The notes: generated by a model not told the origin, from the letters alone. Shown: positions 11,997 through 25,300, counted from the first letter of the stretch. The stretch: 64,000 nt of DNA from Magicicada septendecula (GCA_034769895.1 CM068367.1:119325927-119389926); one strand, 5' to 3'. Translations and numbers: made by a program.

Positions 11997-12000
11997 AAGC

Positions 12001-13433
12001 TTAACTGGACACACCACAATGAGAGCATAACTTAGAAGGTAAACAAACGAACAAACCTTATAAAACGTCTCACCGGAGTATCATGGGGATGTTCACAAGA
12101 AGTTCTAAACATGACGTATAGAACATAGATCAAGCCAGTAATAATTTATGGCAGCGAAGGAACCATCACAAGCACTCCTGCAAATGAGGGCAGACTGGAA
12201 CGTTTGCAGACCAACATCCTAAGACTCATCACAGGTGGCGTCAAATCAACTCCAGTTACAGCATTACAACTGTATACAGGCAGCAAACCAATAACGGAGG
12301 AAATTAAGCAACAGGCAGCACTGCTAAACCTCAGAATTAAGTCACTACCTGAGAAGTCATGGGTTCATGAGAGGATGGAACCACAGAGACTCAAAACGCA
12401 AAAGATCTGGCTAAACCAAAGTAGCAAAAACCTTCAATGCCACAGCATACCAACAGCAGTTAATAAAGTGATCCCCCTGGAAAATCCACTCGACTTTCAT
12501 AGGTATGAAGTACATCTCAGTCTGATAGAAGATGTTAAGAAGAAGACAAGATCTCCAGAAGAACTAAAACAGATAACGCTAACAACCATCAATGAGAGAT
12601 TTCTGGAGGAAAACTGGCTACGTGTATACACTGATGGATCCTTGCTGGATGAAGTGGGTTGTGCTGGAGCAGGAGTGTTCTCCTCATTGTTTTCTCACTA
12701 CATTGCAGTGGGACAAAATAAATCAAGTTACGATGCTGAAATAGAGGCTATCAAAGTGGCATTGCAAAACCTTATTTGGAGGCCAAATTCCTTTTCAAAA
12801 GCTGTCCTTTAGGTGGACTCTAAGTCTGCCATCCAGGCAACATTCTCTAATACAGGAGCAACATCCAGGAGCACACTGGAAGCAAGACGACTCACCAGGC
12901 AGCTTACAGCACTTAACAAGGAGATAAGTTATTCAGTGGATCCCATCTCACATAGGCATCTCGGGAAATGAGACAGTGGACACCTTGGCAAAGCGAGAGA
13001 CAAAGCTCTACCACCGAGAAAGTACCCACGACTTCAGCACCCTAAGAAGACTGATGACAAGGAAAACAAACTCTCGCTTCCTGGAAGAAGCAAGAAACAT
13101 ATCAAAAAGAAAAACATGGTCAGGGATTGAACAGTTATGGAATAAAAACTGTAGAAAACCCAGGAAGGAAGTAGTCGCCAACTTTAGACTGGAAACTGGG
13201 CATGACTGTCTCTCAGCACATCTCTACAAATTAAAAATTTCCACCACAGAAGAATGTGTATTGTGCAGGAGAGAATACTCAAAAATGAACAAAAATCATC
13301 TATTGGAGTGTGTGAAGCTGAACCGGGAAATGCAAGAAGTCAGAAATTACAGTGGTCTTTATTGGGAAGCTCGGTACCAAATGGGTTAAATGTACCAAGG
13401 GGGAGCCATTGGAAGACAACAACAACAACAACA
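12001..13433 (+). pseudogene. LINE RT C-terminus, RNase H and zinc knuckle
   Basis: Continuation of the LINE interrupted at 6812. The frame carries the RT thumb (NLIKRLTGVSWG, IKPVIIYGSE), then RNase H (VYTDGS near 12,625; YDAEIEAIKVAL; VDSKSAIQA; IPSHIGISGNE), then a C-terminal zinc motif (ECVLCRREY ... HLLEC near 13,250-13,310). It ends in a (CAA)n tail at about 13,413-13,433, typical of a LINE 3' end. Breaks: stop codons in the thumb, a TAG at 12,810 inside RNase H, and a frameshift near 12,930. RNase H points to the I/R1/LOA side of the Jockey supergroup. The last ~400 bp (12,976-13,389) are still open. Confidence 0.88.
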
Positions 13434-16196
13434 GGTTTTTTCTTGAGGATTCCTGTCCTTTGACTCGTATCACTAATATTGTGTGACAGATTACTTATTG
13501 GAGTTTTAAAACAGTGGCTAGTCTGCACTTTATTATGAGCAACATATGTAAAAGTAAACAAAAGTGTAAGGGTTGACAAATAGGATGGTTACACAGCACA
13601 TGCTGGAGCAATGTTGACAGTTGATTAGACCAGAGAATAGGAGCTGGCCCAAGAAATACATACAGTTTGAGATTACATTTAAAGCGAAAGTATGACAACA
13701 AACACAGAACAGATCATGGGGGGGGGGGGGGCAGAATAAGCAATTGTAGTATCTTCTGTTCTTACAATAGATACAAAAAAGAAGACTAAATTCGTTTTAG
13801 AGAATTGGAAAAACAGTTGAAGAAGTGTTTCACATCATAATGGGATTCTGTTCTAAAAGTCAATATAATTGACACTTCTACAAGAAATAAAAGTGAAAGT
13901 TGTAAAAAGGAATCCTTTGATATATCTTCTCCATATTATTATATTTTTTGCGTATGAATTTCCGGTCATGCGGACTAAGCAACTTTCAGAATGCTGACCA
14001 CAATAAAATAGGGAGGGTGGTTTGTGCAGGGGTTACTTACAAGAGATTGACACAACCAGTCCACAGGTGCTTTATTGCGAAGAAATTAAATTAGCGTTAC
14101 AGACAGTTGTAAGGGGGTGTTTGCTTTTCTTAAAGCTGACTGAAGCAATATCTTGGTTTACATGGCTTAAGGGCTCTAACAGCCAGCTAGGAGTACAGTG
14201 GTATGAGTGTTGCCATTCCTTGTAAAGTGCGTAGCCAGTGAAACCTGCTGAGCGTATCATTATTACAACTAGGAAACCTCTCTTGCTTGTAGAATAAACA
14301 TGAATATAATAATAATAATACAGTAGTAATCATAATAGGAATGTAAGTTACTCTGAGCTAGGACTAGAAAGTAATTATCATTTGTTTTATATAAGGGTTT
14401 TTTTCGTCATACTACATAAGCGTTTTCTTGACAGTCAATAATCAGATATCAAGCTGCAGGTTGTTGATGATCTGTCATGTTTAATGGTCCTGTAAATTAG
14501 TTACCCAAGCAGGCATTATGATAATAAGTAGTTTCCACTTGTGTTGCTTAACTTAAAGGGTTTACAATTGATTATGGCTTCAGCTTCAAAACTGGAAAAT
14601 CTTGCAGGCATATCCAATTAGAATGGAGGTGTAATAATAAAATATTGTTGAGTCCTCATTTCTTCCATATAAGTTTTATGTTCTAGGCATGATGAGAAAA
14701 GAATACACAAAAACAGTAACTAGATTTAACAGTTTACCAAAAATAATTTACACTTTTTTCATGGAAAATGCTGTATATGAGACTGTAAGTTTCAGAAGTA
14801 AAAAATTTTGAAATTGTGAGAAATTTAAATTGTGAAAATATACATAGTTTTTAATATGTTAAAACATCTGCATGGTTGACAACTCAGAGTATGCACAAGC
14901 ATGCACACTTGCTCAATTCCACAGTATTGTTTTAAGAAGCTTTTATGGTTGACTAAATGTAATTGTCCCTTTATGTATGTTATGAAAATATTTGGTTGTC
15001 ATTTTATTGTGTAAAATAAAGGATTTAGATACTGCTTAAACTTTTAAATGGGGACGTTCTGCAATAGGATACAACAGCTGTTGGAAAATTTATAAAGAAT
15101 TTCCATCCTGTATTAAAATAAGGTTCTGTGAATCTTTACACCATCTCTAAAATAATATCTAGATATAAGTCTATTAAGAATAATGTAGACACAATGTTTG
15201 CAAGATTTAGTAGATAAAGAGTTCGGTTTCATTTTCAGGCATACAAAAGTTCAAAGATTATTTATGAAGGATGATAAGCATTAGTAAGCTAGACATTTTG
15301 TAACTTTAGTTATGTATTGAATAATTTGTGAAGTTAGAGCATCATTATCAGAGAAACATGATATTATTGTGGCAATGAATAGGGAAGTTGTGATGGTCAC
15401 ACATTCTGTTACCGGCTGAGTGATGCAGTTTGGAGCACTGTGGCAGCTTCTGTCTTTGTAACATGCATGATTATTCTACTGACAACTGGAAACATCTTGT
15501 GTCAAACAGATACACCTGCCAGCTATGAATAAACCAATACCAAACAGCACAGTTTAAAAACAATTTCTCACTTAAAGAGTTTTACTTCTCTTCAGTTTCG
15601 TCCCCAAATTACACCATTTTGCGTGGAGATCCCAGACTCCTTGCGTTGATGTTAACATACGACTTAAGCAGTCTAAGCTACACGATGTCCATGCAGCTAC
15701 TCAAACCAACATCAGCAAATTCCATCTCTGAGCTCCAGCCCTTTTACTTAGCACTCAATCCTCCTCCCTCCCTCGCTGCTTCTATCTTTTCCTCTATCGG
15801 TGTTCACTTGTGTATGTCTCCTCAAATTCCTTACCCTCTAGCTGAATGGGGCTAGTCTCCAAAACAGCCCATATCTATCACAGATGGTTAACAAGCGTAA
15901 CCAGTTCCTTTCTGTGAAGACAAGCAATAAGGAAATAGCTATAAGGAGTTACAGTATATTTTGTAGAGATTAATTGATATTTGTGTAATGTGTACTGGAC
16001 AGTTGTATAACTGGAACTATTATGACACAGATGTGTTTATTTTCAGAAAGGTGTTAATAAAATTTGTGATTACTGCTTTCTTTGGCAATACTCAGCAATT
16101 TATTCAGTCCACAGTTTGAAAATCAACTGTACAGTCATCAAAAAACAGTGTGTTGTGCTGCACAGCTGTATAACTGTGTATATGTTTATGTTACAG
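13434..16196. other. Gene-less stretch, probably intron of the Mxd-like gene
   Basis: AT-rich sequence with a run of 14 G at 13,718-13,731 and no recognisable protein. It lies upstream of the acceptor at 16,195-16,196 and so is probably intronic. No bHLH-zipper exon of the Mxd-like gene was found here or further left. Confidence 0.4.
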
Positions 16197-16333
16197 ATGA
16201 GGTTGACGTAATAGGATACACAAGCAATCAGAGCGACACTGATGACCACAGCAGTGTGCAAAGCGCCTCGAGTGACAGTGGTGTCGCCATGTCCACCAGC
16301 CGCCTCACTCTGTCAGAGATGGAGATCATCTAG
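16197..16333 (+). CDS. Last coding exon, Max dimerisation protein (Mad/Mxd/Mxi1 type)
   Basis: This encodes the C-terminal tail of a bHLH-zipper transcriptional repressor that pairs with Max at E-boxes and recruits Sin3. It follows a pyrimidine-rich acceptor (TTTATGTTACAG) and starts in phase 2. The 45-residue tail has EVDV, then SDTDDHSSVQSASSDSG, then SRLTLSEME and a TAG stop. From family knowledge, vertebrate MXI1, MXD1 and MXD4 end with the same order: an acidic E-V/I-DV stretch, SD-x-DDHSS-type serine/acid repeat, a second SD-x-G, then a short basic/hydrophobic end. The SID and bHLHZ exons lie outside what I can recognise in the window. The stop codon is followed immediately by a splice donor. 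Assignment rests on one exon, so the paralogue (Mad, Mxi1) is undecided. Confidence 0.78.
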
Positions 16334-16339
16334 GTGAGT
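16334..16339 (+). other. Splice donor directly after the stop codon
   Basis: TAG is followed at once by GTGAGT, a perfect donor. Use of it would place the whole 3'UTR in downstream exons, with an exon junction 0 nt after the stop, close enough to escape nonsense-mediated decay under the usual 50-nt rule. Read-through without splicing is the alternative. Confidence 0.55.
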
Positions 16340-16434
16340 CTCTCCCTCTATTTATTTTTCCACAACATGAATGTTTTAACACTTTTAAGGCATTTATGTA
16401 GATATAACATACACAAATAATAAATACGTGTGTC

Positions 16435-16445
<11 letters not shown>

Positions 16446-16527
<82 letters not shown>
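16446..16527. repeat. (GA)n microsatellite
   Basis: About 41 GA units. Open frames crossing it on both strands are repeat artefacts. Confidence 0.97.
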
Positions 16528-16530
<3 letters not shown>

Positions 16531-17461
16531 TTCCTTTTTGTTATATTCAGCAACACCTCATGGCATATTACATGATAAACCATGTATTACGGCTTGTATC
16601 AACTCGAGCATTATACTCCGTTCGACAGAACACTTCATACATTGTCTACCATACAGTTTTTTACTACTAACATCAATCCCCTTAAAATCTGTAACACATG
16701 TTTGGAGTATTCGGAAAAAATACAAATATTGGATAATGCCGGAAGTGTTTTTTGTGAAGTACGAGGTGTGTTCAAAAAACAACTGAACTTTCTGAATAAC
16801 ACATCAACTCACACAAATAATGTGCTGCGACTTTGGACACACCTAGCGATAGTTTTCAACAACAAACTGCCATTTATTCTGTTCTGCTATAAGCATTAGT
16901 CTCTGAGCTATATCAGATTGAGTGGGGATGTGCGCACACGGGCCGCCGGATTAGTGACAAAACTGATTAAGAAAGACCTCGAAGAACGTGTACATATGAA
17001 ACTTTGCGAGAAAACTAGGTTAAAACTTTACATAGACATTGTTATTCAATTAAATATGCGCGGAGGCCTGCATGAGCCAAATGAGTATTTTAAGCATTTT
17101 TACATATGGCAAACACAATGGTCGGTGCATATCAAAGCGATGTTGAAGATCATGGCAAGAGTGCTTGCGATGTGGTAATTGTAAATCATCGTTTAACTGC
17201 TGAGACTTTCTGAGAGATCCATATAAGATCATAAAATTAAATTTTGATAGAAAAACTTAAATGTATCGTATCACTGAAAACTTCTTACTGGGTTTGTTGA
17301 CCGACAGGCAGAAAGGGACCCGTTATGAAATCAGTCATTAACTATATACCAATGCAAATGGTAATGACAACTTTGGAATGCAATGGAAATTAACTATTTA
17401 GAATTAATATTAGGCATTACCTGTATTAACTTCCCATCTTGTGACTTATCTCTTTTAATTT

Positions 17462-17507
17462 CTAAAACGATGCGTTTCGAGGATAAATCCTCATCTTCAG
17501 ATTTTAA
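17462..17507 (-). ncRNA. Hammerhead ribozyme motif, left arm of PLE-1
   Basis: Minus strand: stem I AAAAU/GUUUU, box CUGAAGA, stem II GAGGA/UCCUC, box GAAA, then stem III ACGCAU. The last differs from the palindrome ACGCGU of the right-arm copy by one G-to-A change, so this copy is probably weakened. Confidence 0.7.
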
Positions 17508-17509
17508 TA

Positions 17510-17640
17510 TTACAATAACATCAAATTCACCCGAACTAAAGCCTTGTATATCTCATATTCCTCCACAGCGTTCATGTATGCACCTTTTTTGCAATTATGA
17601 AGCAGTTTAAAGTTTGTGTGGAAGTCTGAGTACTTATGAT
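17510..17640 (-). pseudogene. Antisense GIY-YIG endonuclease C-terminal fragment
   Basis: The minus strand reads KGAYMNAVEEYEIYKAL, matching the end of the intact GIY-YIG domain in the larger copy (KGHYMNAAEEFEIYKAF at about 40,612-40,665). It belongs to the inverted left portion of PLE-1. Confidence 0.75.
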
Positions 17641-17686
17641 TATATATATTATACATAAGTATATATATTATACTTATGATAAATTT

Positions 17687-18278
17687 TACGTACGTTACGT
17701 TGATGATACTTTTATGATATTCAATGGAACGAGTAGACAAATAGAAAATTTGAAAGGATATATGAACAGTATAAACATGAAAATCCAATTTACCCTAGAA
17801 ATGGAGAACAATGACTGCCTGAACTTTCTTGATCTCACTATTAGCAAATATAATGACCGATTTAGATTCAAAATTTATAGAAAACCCACCACTACGAATA
17901 TCACTATTCATGCTGAATTGTACCATCCATATTCCCAAAAAATGGCAGCCTTCAACGCCAAAAGACAGAGTAGAAGAGACTAATATCATCAAAAGTATAG
18001 CTATCGCTAATGGGTATAATGGTGAAATCGTAGACAAGCTAGTAAGAAAACACTCAGTAAAAATCAATAGTAAAAGCAGATTAACCGGCCCAGCTAAAAA
18101 AGATACTAAGTTTACAGTAACTGAGTACACGAATGTACTACCAGTCATTGTAAAGAATGAGTTAAAGAAACGTAAAATAACAGTGGCTTTCAAAACCACA
18201 AATAACATCAACAAACGTTTGGGACAAAGAACTCACATCCCAGATGAAGAGAAAACTGGAGTATACAAGCTTGAATAG
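17687..18278 (+). pseudogene. Penelope-like RT C-terminal half
   Basis: The frame opens at YVRYVDDTFMIF, with catalytic YVDD at 17,696-17,707, followed by the Penelope-typical FLDLTISK, FKIYRKPT and YHPYSQKMAAFN motifs. A frameshift near 17,955 moves the reading to a second frame (EETNIIKSIAIANGYNGE ... DEEKTGVYK) that ends at 18,276. The N-terminal RT is absent and the frame closes exactly where the GIY-YIG domain should begin. It is non-functional. Confidence 0.88.
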
Positions 18279-18563
18279 TGTATATTCAACTTGCAACTTA
18301 CAAGAAGTTGCAAGCGGACCAACTACTTAATGATAAAGTTTCGTTTCGATCTAATCTACTGTACAACACAGCCATCAATATCGATGTGTCCACGGGCAAT
18401 GATAACGGTCATACAGGATAAAGTACAACAGTTAATCGTTGGCAACGAGACGATGCGCATCGGACTGTGCCGAGACTATATCAATGTAAAATTATGTGTG
18501 GTGTTTTTATGTGTTTTAAGCAATTGACGACCCCGTTCAGGTGAATTTGATGTTTTTGTAATA

Positions 18564-18608
18564 TTAAAACCTGAAGATGAGGATCTATCCTCGAAACGCG
18601 TCGTTTTA
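18564..18608 (+). ncRNA. Hammerhead ribozyme motif, right arm of PLE-1
   Basis: Plus strand: stem I AAAAC/GUUUU, box CUGAAGA, stem II GAGGA/UCCUC with UCUA loop, box GAAA, stem III six-base palindrome ACGCGU, cleavage position UC. All conserved core residues are present. The loop-less palindromic stem III matches the Penelope-like-element hammerheads, which are thought to act as dimers. Confidence 0.82.
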
Positions 18609-19136
18609 AAAATTAAAACAGATAAGTCACAAGACGGGAAGTTAATACAGGTAATGCCTAATATTAATTCTAATTAGTTAATAAATGTGACTTGGAGACA
18701 AGTAAAACAAAATGAATCAATGGAAATTGCTCTGTAAAGATTTTACAAAGTTAGCAGCAAAATTTTATACACACGCTTGCGTTAATATCTTCATTCTCAC
18801 TTCATTATAAATCCGCCGGACAGTGTGTGCCTGAGCCCACTACAGCATGTGTAGCTCGAAGACTGGCGATCATGATGGGACAGAGAAAACAGCATTCTGG
18901 CATCAGAACCTTAATTGTGCAGCTCGCTCTATGCACAGATTGATGTGCTACACAAACAGTTCGGTCCTTTTATGAACACACTTCGTACATTGATTGTAAG
19001 TTCCAGGGATGAGAGTTTTACTCTGGCCATCTCATTATTATTGTATTCACCTTTTCCTTAATCATCGTAGGTTTGTTTTTGTCACACGGATCAATTTGTA
19101 TTGTGATTACAAATTATTTGGTTTGTGTGTTGACAG

Positions 19137-19330
19137 GTGTGCAGGAGGGACGACACAAGCTACATGTTGGGAGATCTGGCCCCATGTTACACCACATTGT
19201 TGCTGGAAGAGTCGTGCCAGTAGAACCCACCAAGTACCCCCCCACTCTAGTCACCCCTCCCCAACACACACACAACACACACACACACACACACATACGA
19301 CTGCACTTTTTTCACATTCACAACATTTGA
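19137..19330 (+). other. Candidate 3'UTR exon start of the Mxd-like gene
   Basis: GTGTGTTGACAG ends at 19,136 and is followed by about 110 bp that are richer in G+C than the surroundings, then a (CA)n repeat at 19,265-19,295. It is the first convincing acceptor downstream of the donor at 16,334. The link is inferred; a second AG at 19,143-19,144 is equally possible. Confidence 0.35.
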
Positions 19331-22300
19331 ATTGAATTGAATATAACTTTTTCACAAACGGAACAGCAGTCCGTTTTTCTCTCATGACAACATTTTAAAT
19401 GCAACAAAAAAATTAATACAACTGGAGTCTGTACAGATTAAAAAAGAAAACTGTGTTAATAAAATGTTCATTTGGAAAACAAATAGAAATGTTACAATAT
19501 TAGAAAGATTTAAAAGTACATAAATTGATTGATAGGATTTTGTTGAAAAAGCTCTTTCTTGTTATAAAACATCCTGAAGACATACGTTTTTGAACGTTGA
19601 ACCATAATAATTATTAATGCCCATAGTATTTGGCTTAAATAATAAATATTTAATTAAAATTAATAAACTAAAATATTATAGTCAAGAAAAATGGTATCTC
19701 ATGATATAAAATTGCATAAAATATATGGTTATAACATTTAACACACATTTAATCATTGAATTTCTGTTTTGTAATTTATATGTTTATTTCAAGGTATATT
19801 TTGTTCTATAATAATATGCATTGTGTATTGTAAAAGCATTATTTATATTTTATACTTTAAAAGTATATAAATGTATTTATGTTTTACATGTATTATTATT
19901 ATATTTTTGTATGTATGGTTAGTAAAAAGTTAAATTTATTTTTAAATATTAAAGGCCAGTACAGTTTTTAAATCATGTTTCAATAATTGTTTCCTATGTA
20001 ATTTTAATCACTGTTACATTTTACGTTAAACATTATCGATCAAGAGTGTATTATTGAAACCAATAATATGCAGAATTTATGTTTGTTACAGTGGAATGTA
20101 ATCTGTTTAAGATTTATTAAACGCCAAACTAAAAGTTAATATTTAACTAAAATTACAATCAGTAAACAGCATAAAATCTCTGAAATGTGTTTCAGGCTTG
20201 AGTTAATCATGAAAGTTATACTTCTTGTGTATTCAATTTATGATTGTCACAGTTTGACGTTTGGGAGAAGTGTTGTGTAATAGCTTACACAGTACTTGCT
20301 TCCAACTTTGTAGTTTATCATGTACCATCTCTGGTGCATCAAATTGTGTAACTGAAATTTTATTATAAGAAATAGAGTTGCAGTAATATAATTTGGTTCA
20401 AATGCAGTGTCTGTTTTTAAAAACTGTGTCATGCAGTTTGACATACAAGTTTAAGGTGACAGAATTACAATACAGTTGGTACACCAGATGATTCTAACAT
20501 CACATGAACACGAGAAGTATATATGTAAATACAGTAGAGCATCAGTTATGTGAACTAATTGGGACCGAGGTTAGTTTGGATGTACACAAATTTCGATATT
20601 CAAACACAATATGACAAAAAGGTTTGTGATACAAAATACGACATATTTGGGGTAGCCTCCATGTAGTGTTTCAAATATATTCATTTTTTTTACTTATAGT
20701 TCAAATAATAGTTTTTTGAATGCAGAGTAGACTACACATTAAATATCATACTCTATACTAAAAAATATAATAAAAATTTTCAGTATATTAGTGAAATGGC
20801 AGAGGTTTTAATAACTAGATGTGACAGGTATATGAGTAATTTGGGTATGATGAAAAAAAATCACATATGTTTTGAACATCTTTTATTGCAGCTAGAACGT
20901 CTGTTTTAGCAAGATAAGTTCACTGTTAGGAACAAAAAAATGCTTTAGATTATCATATGGTGATGATTCCTTACAACAATAAGCTGCTGATTCATATTAT
21001 CTATCATTTACTCATTTTCTGTCTGTATGCTCAAGAATCACTGCTGTGTTTAAGAAACGAAACAATTAGACTACAGTGTTTCCATTTTTGGTAATATGAA
21101 GTAATAATGCATTAAACAGTTAACTTAAAATGAACTGAAAACAGGGAAATAAGTTTTAAATATGTCGCATATATGATGCCAAGATCAATAATTGTTTATT
21201 TTATGGCAAGGAAATAAACCTCATTTTTCTGTGTGGTTTGAATATTTGTCATTCAGATAACTAATGCTCTACTGTACATCAATGTGTACGCATCTTCTTT
21301 TACCGGAGAACACACATATTTTGTTATAAAGAAACATGTTGTCAGTAGAATAAAATAATCAAATCACAGGTGTGTGTGTGTTTCCCTGAAAACGAGATAC
21401 TACAGCTAAGAGTATATTACATTAGATGGTTTACTAGCTTGAAATTAGAAACATTGTTGATGGAAGACACGCAAAGTGTTCTTGATAAGTGCATAATCAT
21501 TACCACAGGCCTGCAAATGAATGGTCTGATGATAAAGTTCCACAATTTCTTTTTTATTTTTGGCAATGTATTTATATTTACTTTTACATCATACATTAAA
21601 GTGAGTATTAGTGCATCATTTTTAAAGTAAAAAAGATTTGTGAAAAAATGAATGATTATGTGGGATGTAAAAGGATTAACTTGGTTACTTTAACCTTTGG
21701 AAACACAAAATTTTATGTATCCGAGGGTTGTTCAAGTATTTTCTTTGCCTCTAGTACAAAACATGAATTTTACAAAATGCAAAATAATAGTGGAATAAAA
21801 CATCGTAGAAAATTTAAATAAATTTATTGAAATACAGTGGTTATAAACAGTGAATGTTTGTAATTTGTTGGAATCAGTTATTGCAGATAGTACTATAGAT
21901 ATTATGAGAAAAAAATTAAATATAATTACTTTAAATTTGTGTTTATTTAACGGCATTTATTTATTACGGTCATCGTAAAACAAAAATCGTATGTAAAAGA
22001 ACTAAAATGTATATTTTTTATATAAAACCTGTATCTACCATTTATTGTAGGATGTTTTTAATAACTAATGGGCTTTTGGGGCATTTCAGTTTTGGATCAG
22101 AATATTTCACAAAATGTAGCTTGGCGGTGTCTTTCATTCAAATAATAATAACAGATTTATTTTGTTTATTATATTTTTGTGTGTGTTATAATAATGATAT
22201 AAACAAACACGCTCATGTAATGAAGGAAAAAAAAGTTGAAACAAACAGGAAAATTATATATCCTCGGAGACAAAAATCTCAACTAAAAACTAACCGACAT

Positions 22301-25300
22301 CGAGGAAGAATTCACACAATTATTTATAAATCTGGCATTAAAAATGTATATGACGATAACTATATATATTTAAGTATTAATAAATAAAAGAATATATATA
22401 TTTTTATGTTTAAAATGAATATGATGTAAAAAGAGATTTGTATTGTTTTTGCTGCTGTGTCATTACCGCGTACAATTTGCACATTACAAGTCCATCATTA
22501 TTTCTTTAAAAGACAACCAATTCACCGTAAAGAAATGTTTTATAAAGTTTTAATTTTTCATTGTTATTAAATAAATGTTTAATATGTACCTAGTGTTGCA
22601 CACATATGCATGTACACAGATACATAGCCTACACACATACAGACACAATTTTAAATCATTATGAAATCAGTGCATTCCTCTTGCATTATTGGGAAAGTGG
22701 GAAACTCCACAAGCCGGTATTTAAGGATGTTAATCTTTAATCTTTAATTCTTCTCAACTAAAAATTCAATGAAAATCGCTATTTTAATTGAAGTAAATTT
22801 GATTGGGTAAAAGTATCCATTAAATTGTTTTTGACTCTCCATCTCATCTTTTGATTGGTAATAAATCTTCTGGAGAATTCTGATCTTATCATTTGATGAA
22901 ATATTATTAAATTAATGTTTATTCAAATGAGAAGCATTGTTTCGAAAAAATTTACTTGTATGGGTTTGTCGTCCTAGTTCTTCAACCTGGTGGATAGACA
23001 TATCAGATAAATGGAACAGAGAAAAGAGAAAAGCAAACAGATAGATCACTTGTAACCAGCTGTTATTGTCCGTAACAGCACACACACACACACACACACA
23101 CACAGTTGCACTTTTAGGTATTTTATTTTCTAACAGTTAAATTGAAAAATAATCATTCTGACTGCTGTAAGTCAAATTTCTACATAATATTTCTACATTT
23201 TTTTCTTGCAAGTTATTTATGTAACACATTTTCTGTTTTTAATAATGTTTAAATGGCGATTAATTGAAAACACTAAAAAATGTCCATAATTTTAGCTCCA
23301 ATGTATTAAAGCGTACAGTACCCAAATGCTGGCAGTCAAAATATCAAATAAATTTAATAGAAGATCCTGTTAATAATTTTATTATTGCCTTCTTAAAAAA
23401 ATTTCCTTGTTATCGTTTGGTCTTGACTGGTTATTGTAGCAGAACCAGGACAGAAAACTATATGATTTGTTCCACTTTCTTATTTAACGTTTTATCATTC
23501 AATAATTTGAAGTACATTTTTGTTGCTTCGTTCAACGACGTTTCATAATCATTACTTATGTCCTCCAGTCTTTTGATAATATGTTTAACGTCTGGATGTG
23601 TTTTTGTTTGTTTTAAATGTTCATTTATACGATTAGGTACATGTGACATTGAAATCACAAAGGCATTTGAATGTTTGCAAAACTACAGGAAGGAAATATC
23701 AACTAGACAACTGTACAACAGCGAAACCTGATAAACTGTGGTGGCGTGTGTGTGTGTGTGTGTGTATGTACATGTGTATGTGTTATACAAAGAAACATCG
23801 TATGGAATGTACAGCCATAGTCGTACATGGCAGCAAGAACGTAAGATTAAATGATTTTAATAAAATCCGGTTTGTTTTTGTATTGATAATAGTGATGAAT
23901 GAATATATTTAAAGAAAAGAAATAATTATCTTAAAAAGAGTATTTAATTATTATTATTAATTATTATTATAAAAAGATTATATTTAATTTGTAAATAGAT
24001 TTTTGATTCACATAATTTTAAGGGAAACTCATGGTAATTATTATTGTCTTTATAAATTTAATTTAAATAAAAGAAAAACCTTATGATTATGATCGTGTAA
24101 ATTGCGATTAATTTTTAAATGTTTGTATACATATTATGTTTATTGTATGAGAAAGAACTATGTCTTTATAATGAGTGAAGTGTATATGTGGATTTTTTTA
24201 GGGCTGTGGGCTGTCTAACAAACAAAACATCCAAGTTGAGAAATGAAGTGTTGTTGATTAAAAGAATGCTTGTGTGCTTGTATTCGATTAATATTTTGTT
24301 TTTCTATAACTAAGGAACACGTGTAGGTTGCAAGCATTTCCAGTGTACATTAAGTGTCTTGTTCTGGTAATGTCAATGATTATGATGATGATGACAACAT
24401 TAACAACAAATGGGAAAGCTTTTCAAAGAAGATTGCATTGCTTTTGCTTGATTGATCAAGATGAAGATGATGACTTGGAAGTTTCTTTTTTTGAAGTAAA
24501 GTTGTTTGAGCACAATTCAGCCCATTTTTCCAGGACCAACTTTTTCACGAGACGTTCTTTCCTTCCATTACGTTAATAAAACGTGCAGTGTATGTCGATT
24601 CCTCTTATTAATTATTACTACTGTTATTGCTGTTACTGTCGGTTGTTGTGCTGCAAACAAAACATGCCTTGATACTTTCAAAAAGGAGAAGAATGCTGAC
24701 AAAGTTTTTTTTTTTATTTTTACCATTTGCGACTGTAAAATTTGAATGTTGTGTTCTCAGGCTATACTGTATAAATATGTACATAGAACATGCAGCCTTC
24801 GGCCATACAAGCGAACAAGACCGGGTCTAAAGGCCCACACCTGTCTCTCTTAATTATGTGTGATTGTGTTCGTATGAATGCGTGAATGATTGTCTATGTT
24901 TGTCCATTCCAAGAGGGAAGTATTTTTGATGATGATAAAGTGATTGGTATGGTACTGGTATTCTTTTTTCTGCATCGAGATTGATGAAGTGAACGGTTTC
25001 AAATATTTTTTAAGTATTGTACATCACAGGAAATCTTGTATACATACATACAGTATGAATTTATGTAAATATAAAACATATACATATATGTAATACATAC
25101 ACATGCTGAAAATACACAGGCATAATAATCATCTTCTGTCACGTGGAAAGATTGTGGCTTTTTGTATGCTGTAAAAGAATAATGCTGAAAATAATGTGTT
25201 AAAACAGTTTGTGAATTTGTCCAACAGAAAGTCCCTAATTGTTTTTATCTTCATTGGAAATGAATTGCTTTAACAATATTGTGTCTACCAGCTTGTCTTC

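Larger units (their letters stand above)
17392..18717 (+). mobile_element. Penelope-like element, short copy (PLE-1)
   Basis: 1326 bp flanked by an 11-bp duplication CAATGGAAATT (17,381-17,391 and 18,718-18,728). Terminal inverted arms (17,392-17,510 and about 18,560-18,679) each contain a hammerhead motif, and an unpaired 38-nt extension (18,680-18,717) follows the right arm only. Inside, the left arm continues into an antisense GIY-YIG fragment, and then a sense RT fragment starts at YVDD. The right-hand GIY-YIG domain is deleted. It is nested in the mariner remnant, so it is younger than that element. Confidence 0.88.
16762..18985 (+). mobile_element. Degenerate mariner-like element split by a Penelope-like element
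   Basis: TA duplications at 16,760-16,761 and 18,986-18,987 flank inverted ends beginning CGAGGTGTGTTCA and, reversed, CGAAGTGTGTTCA; the similarity extends about 45 bp. The interior (16,940-17,180) has frames weakly resembling a mariner N-terminal helix-turn-helix (for example LCEKTRLKLYIDIV), with no catalytic motif left. Without the nested element it would be about 890 bp, so it is deleted as well as mutated. It sits downstream of the Mxd-like stop codon, in the presumed 3'UTR intron. Confidence 0.65.
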
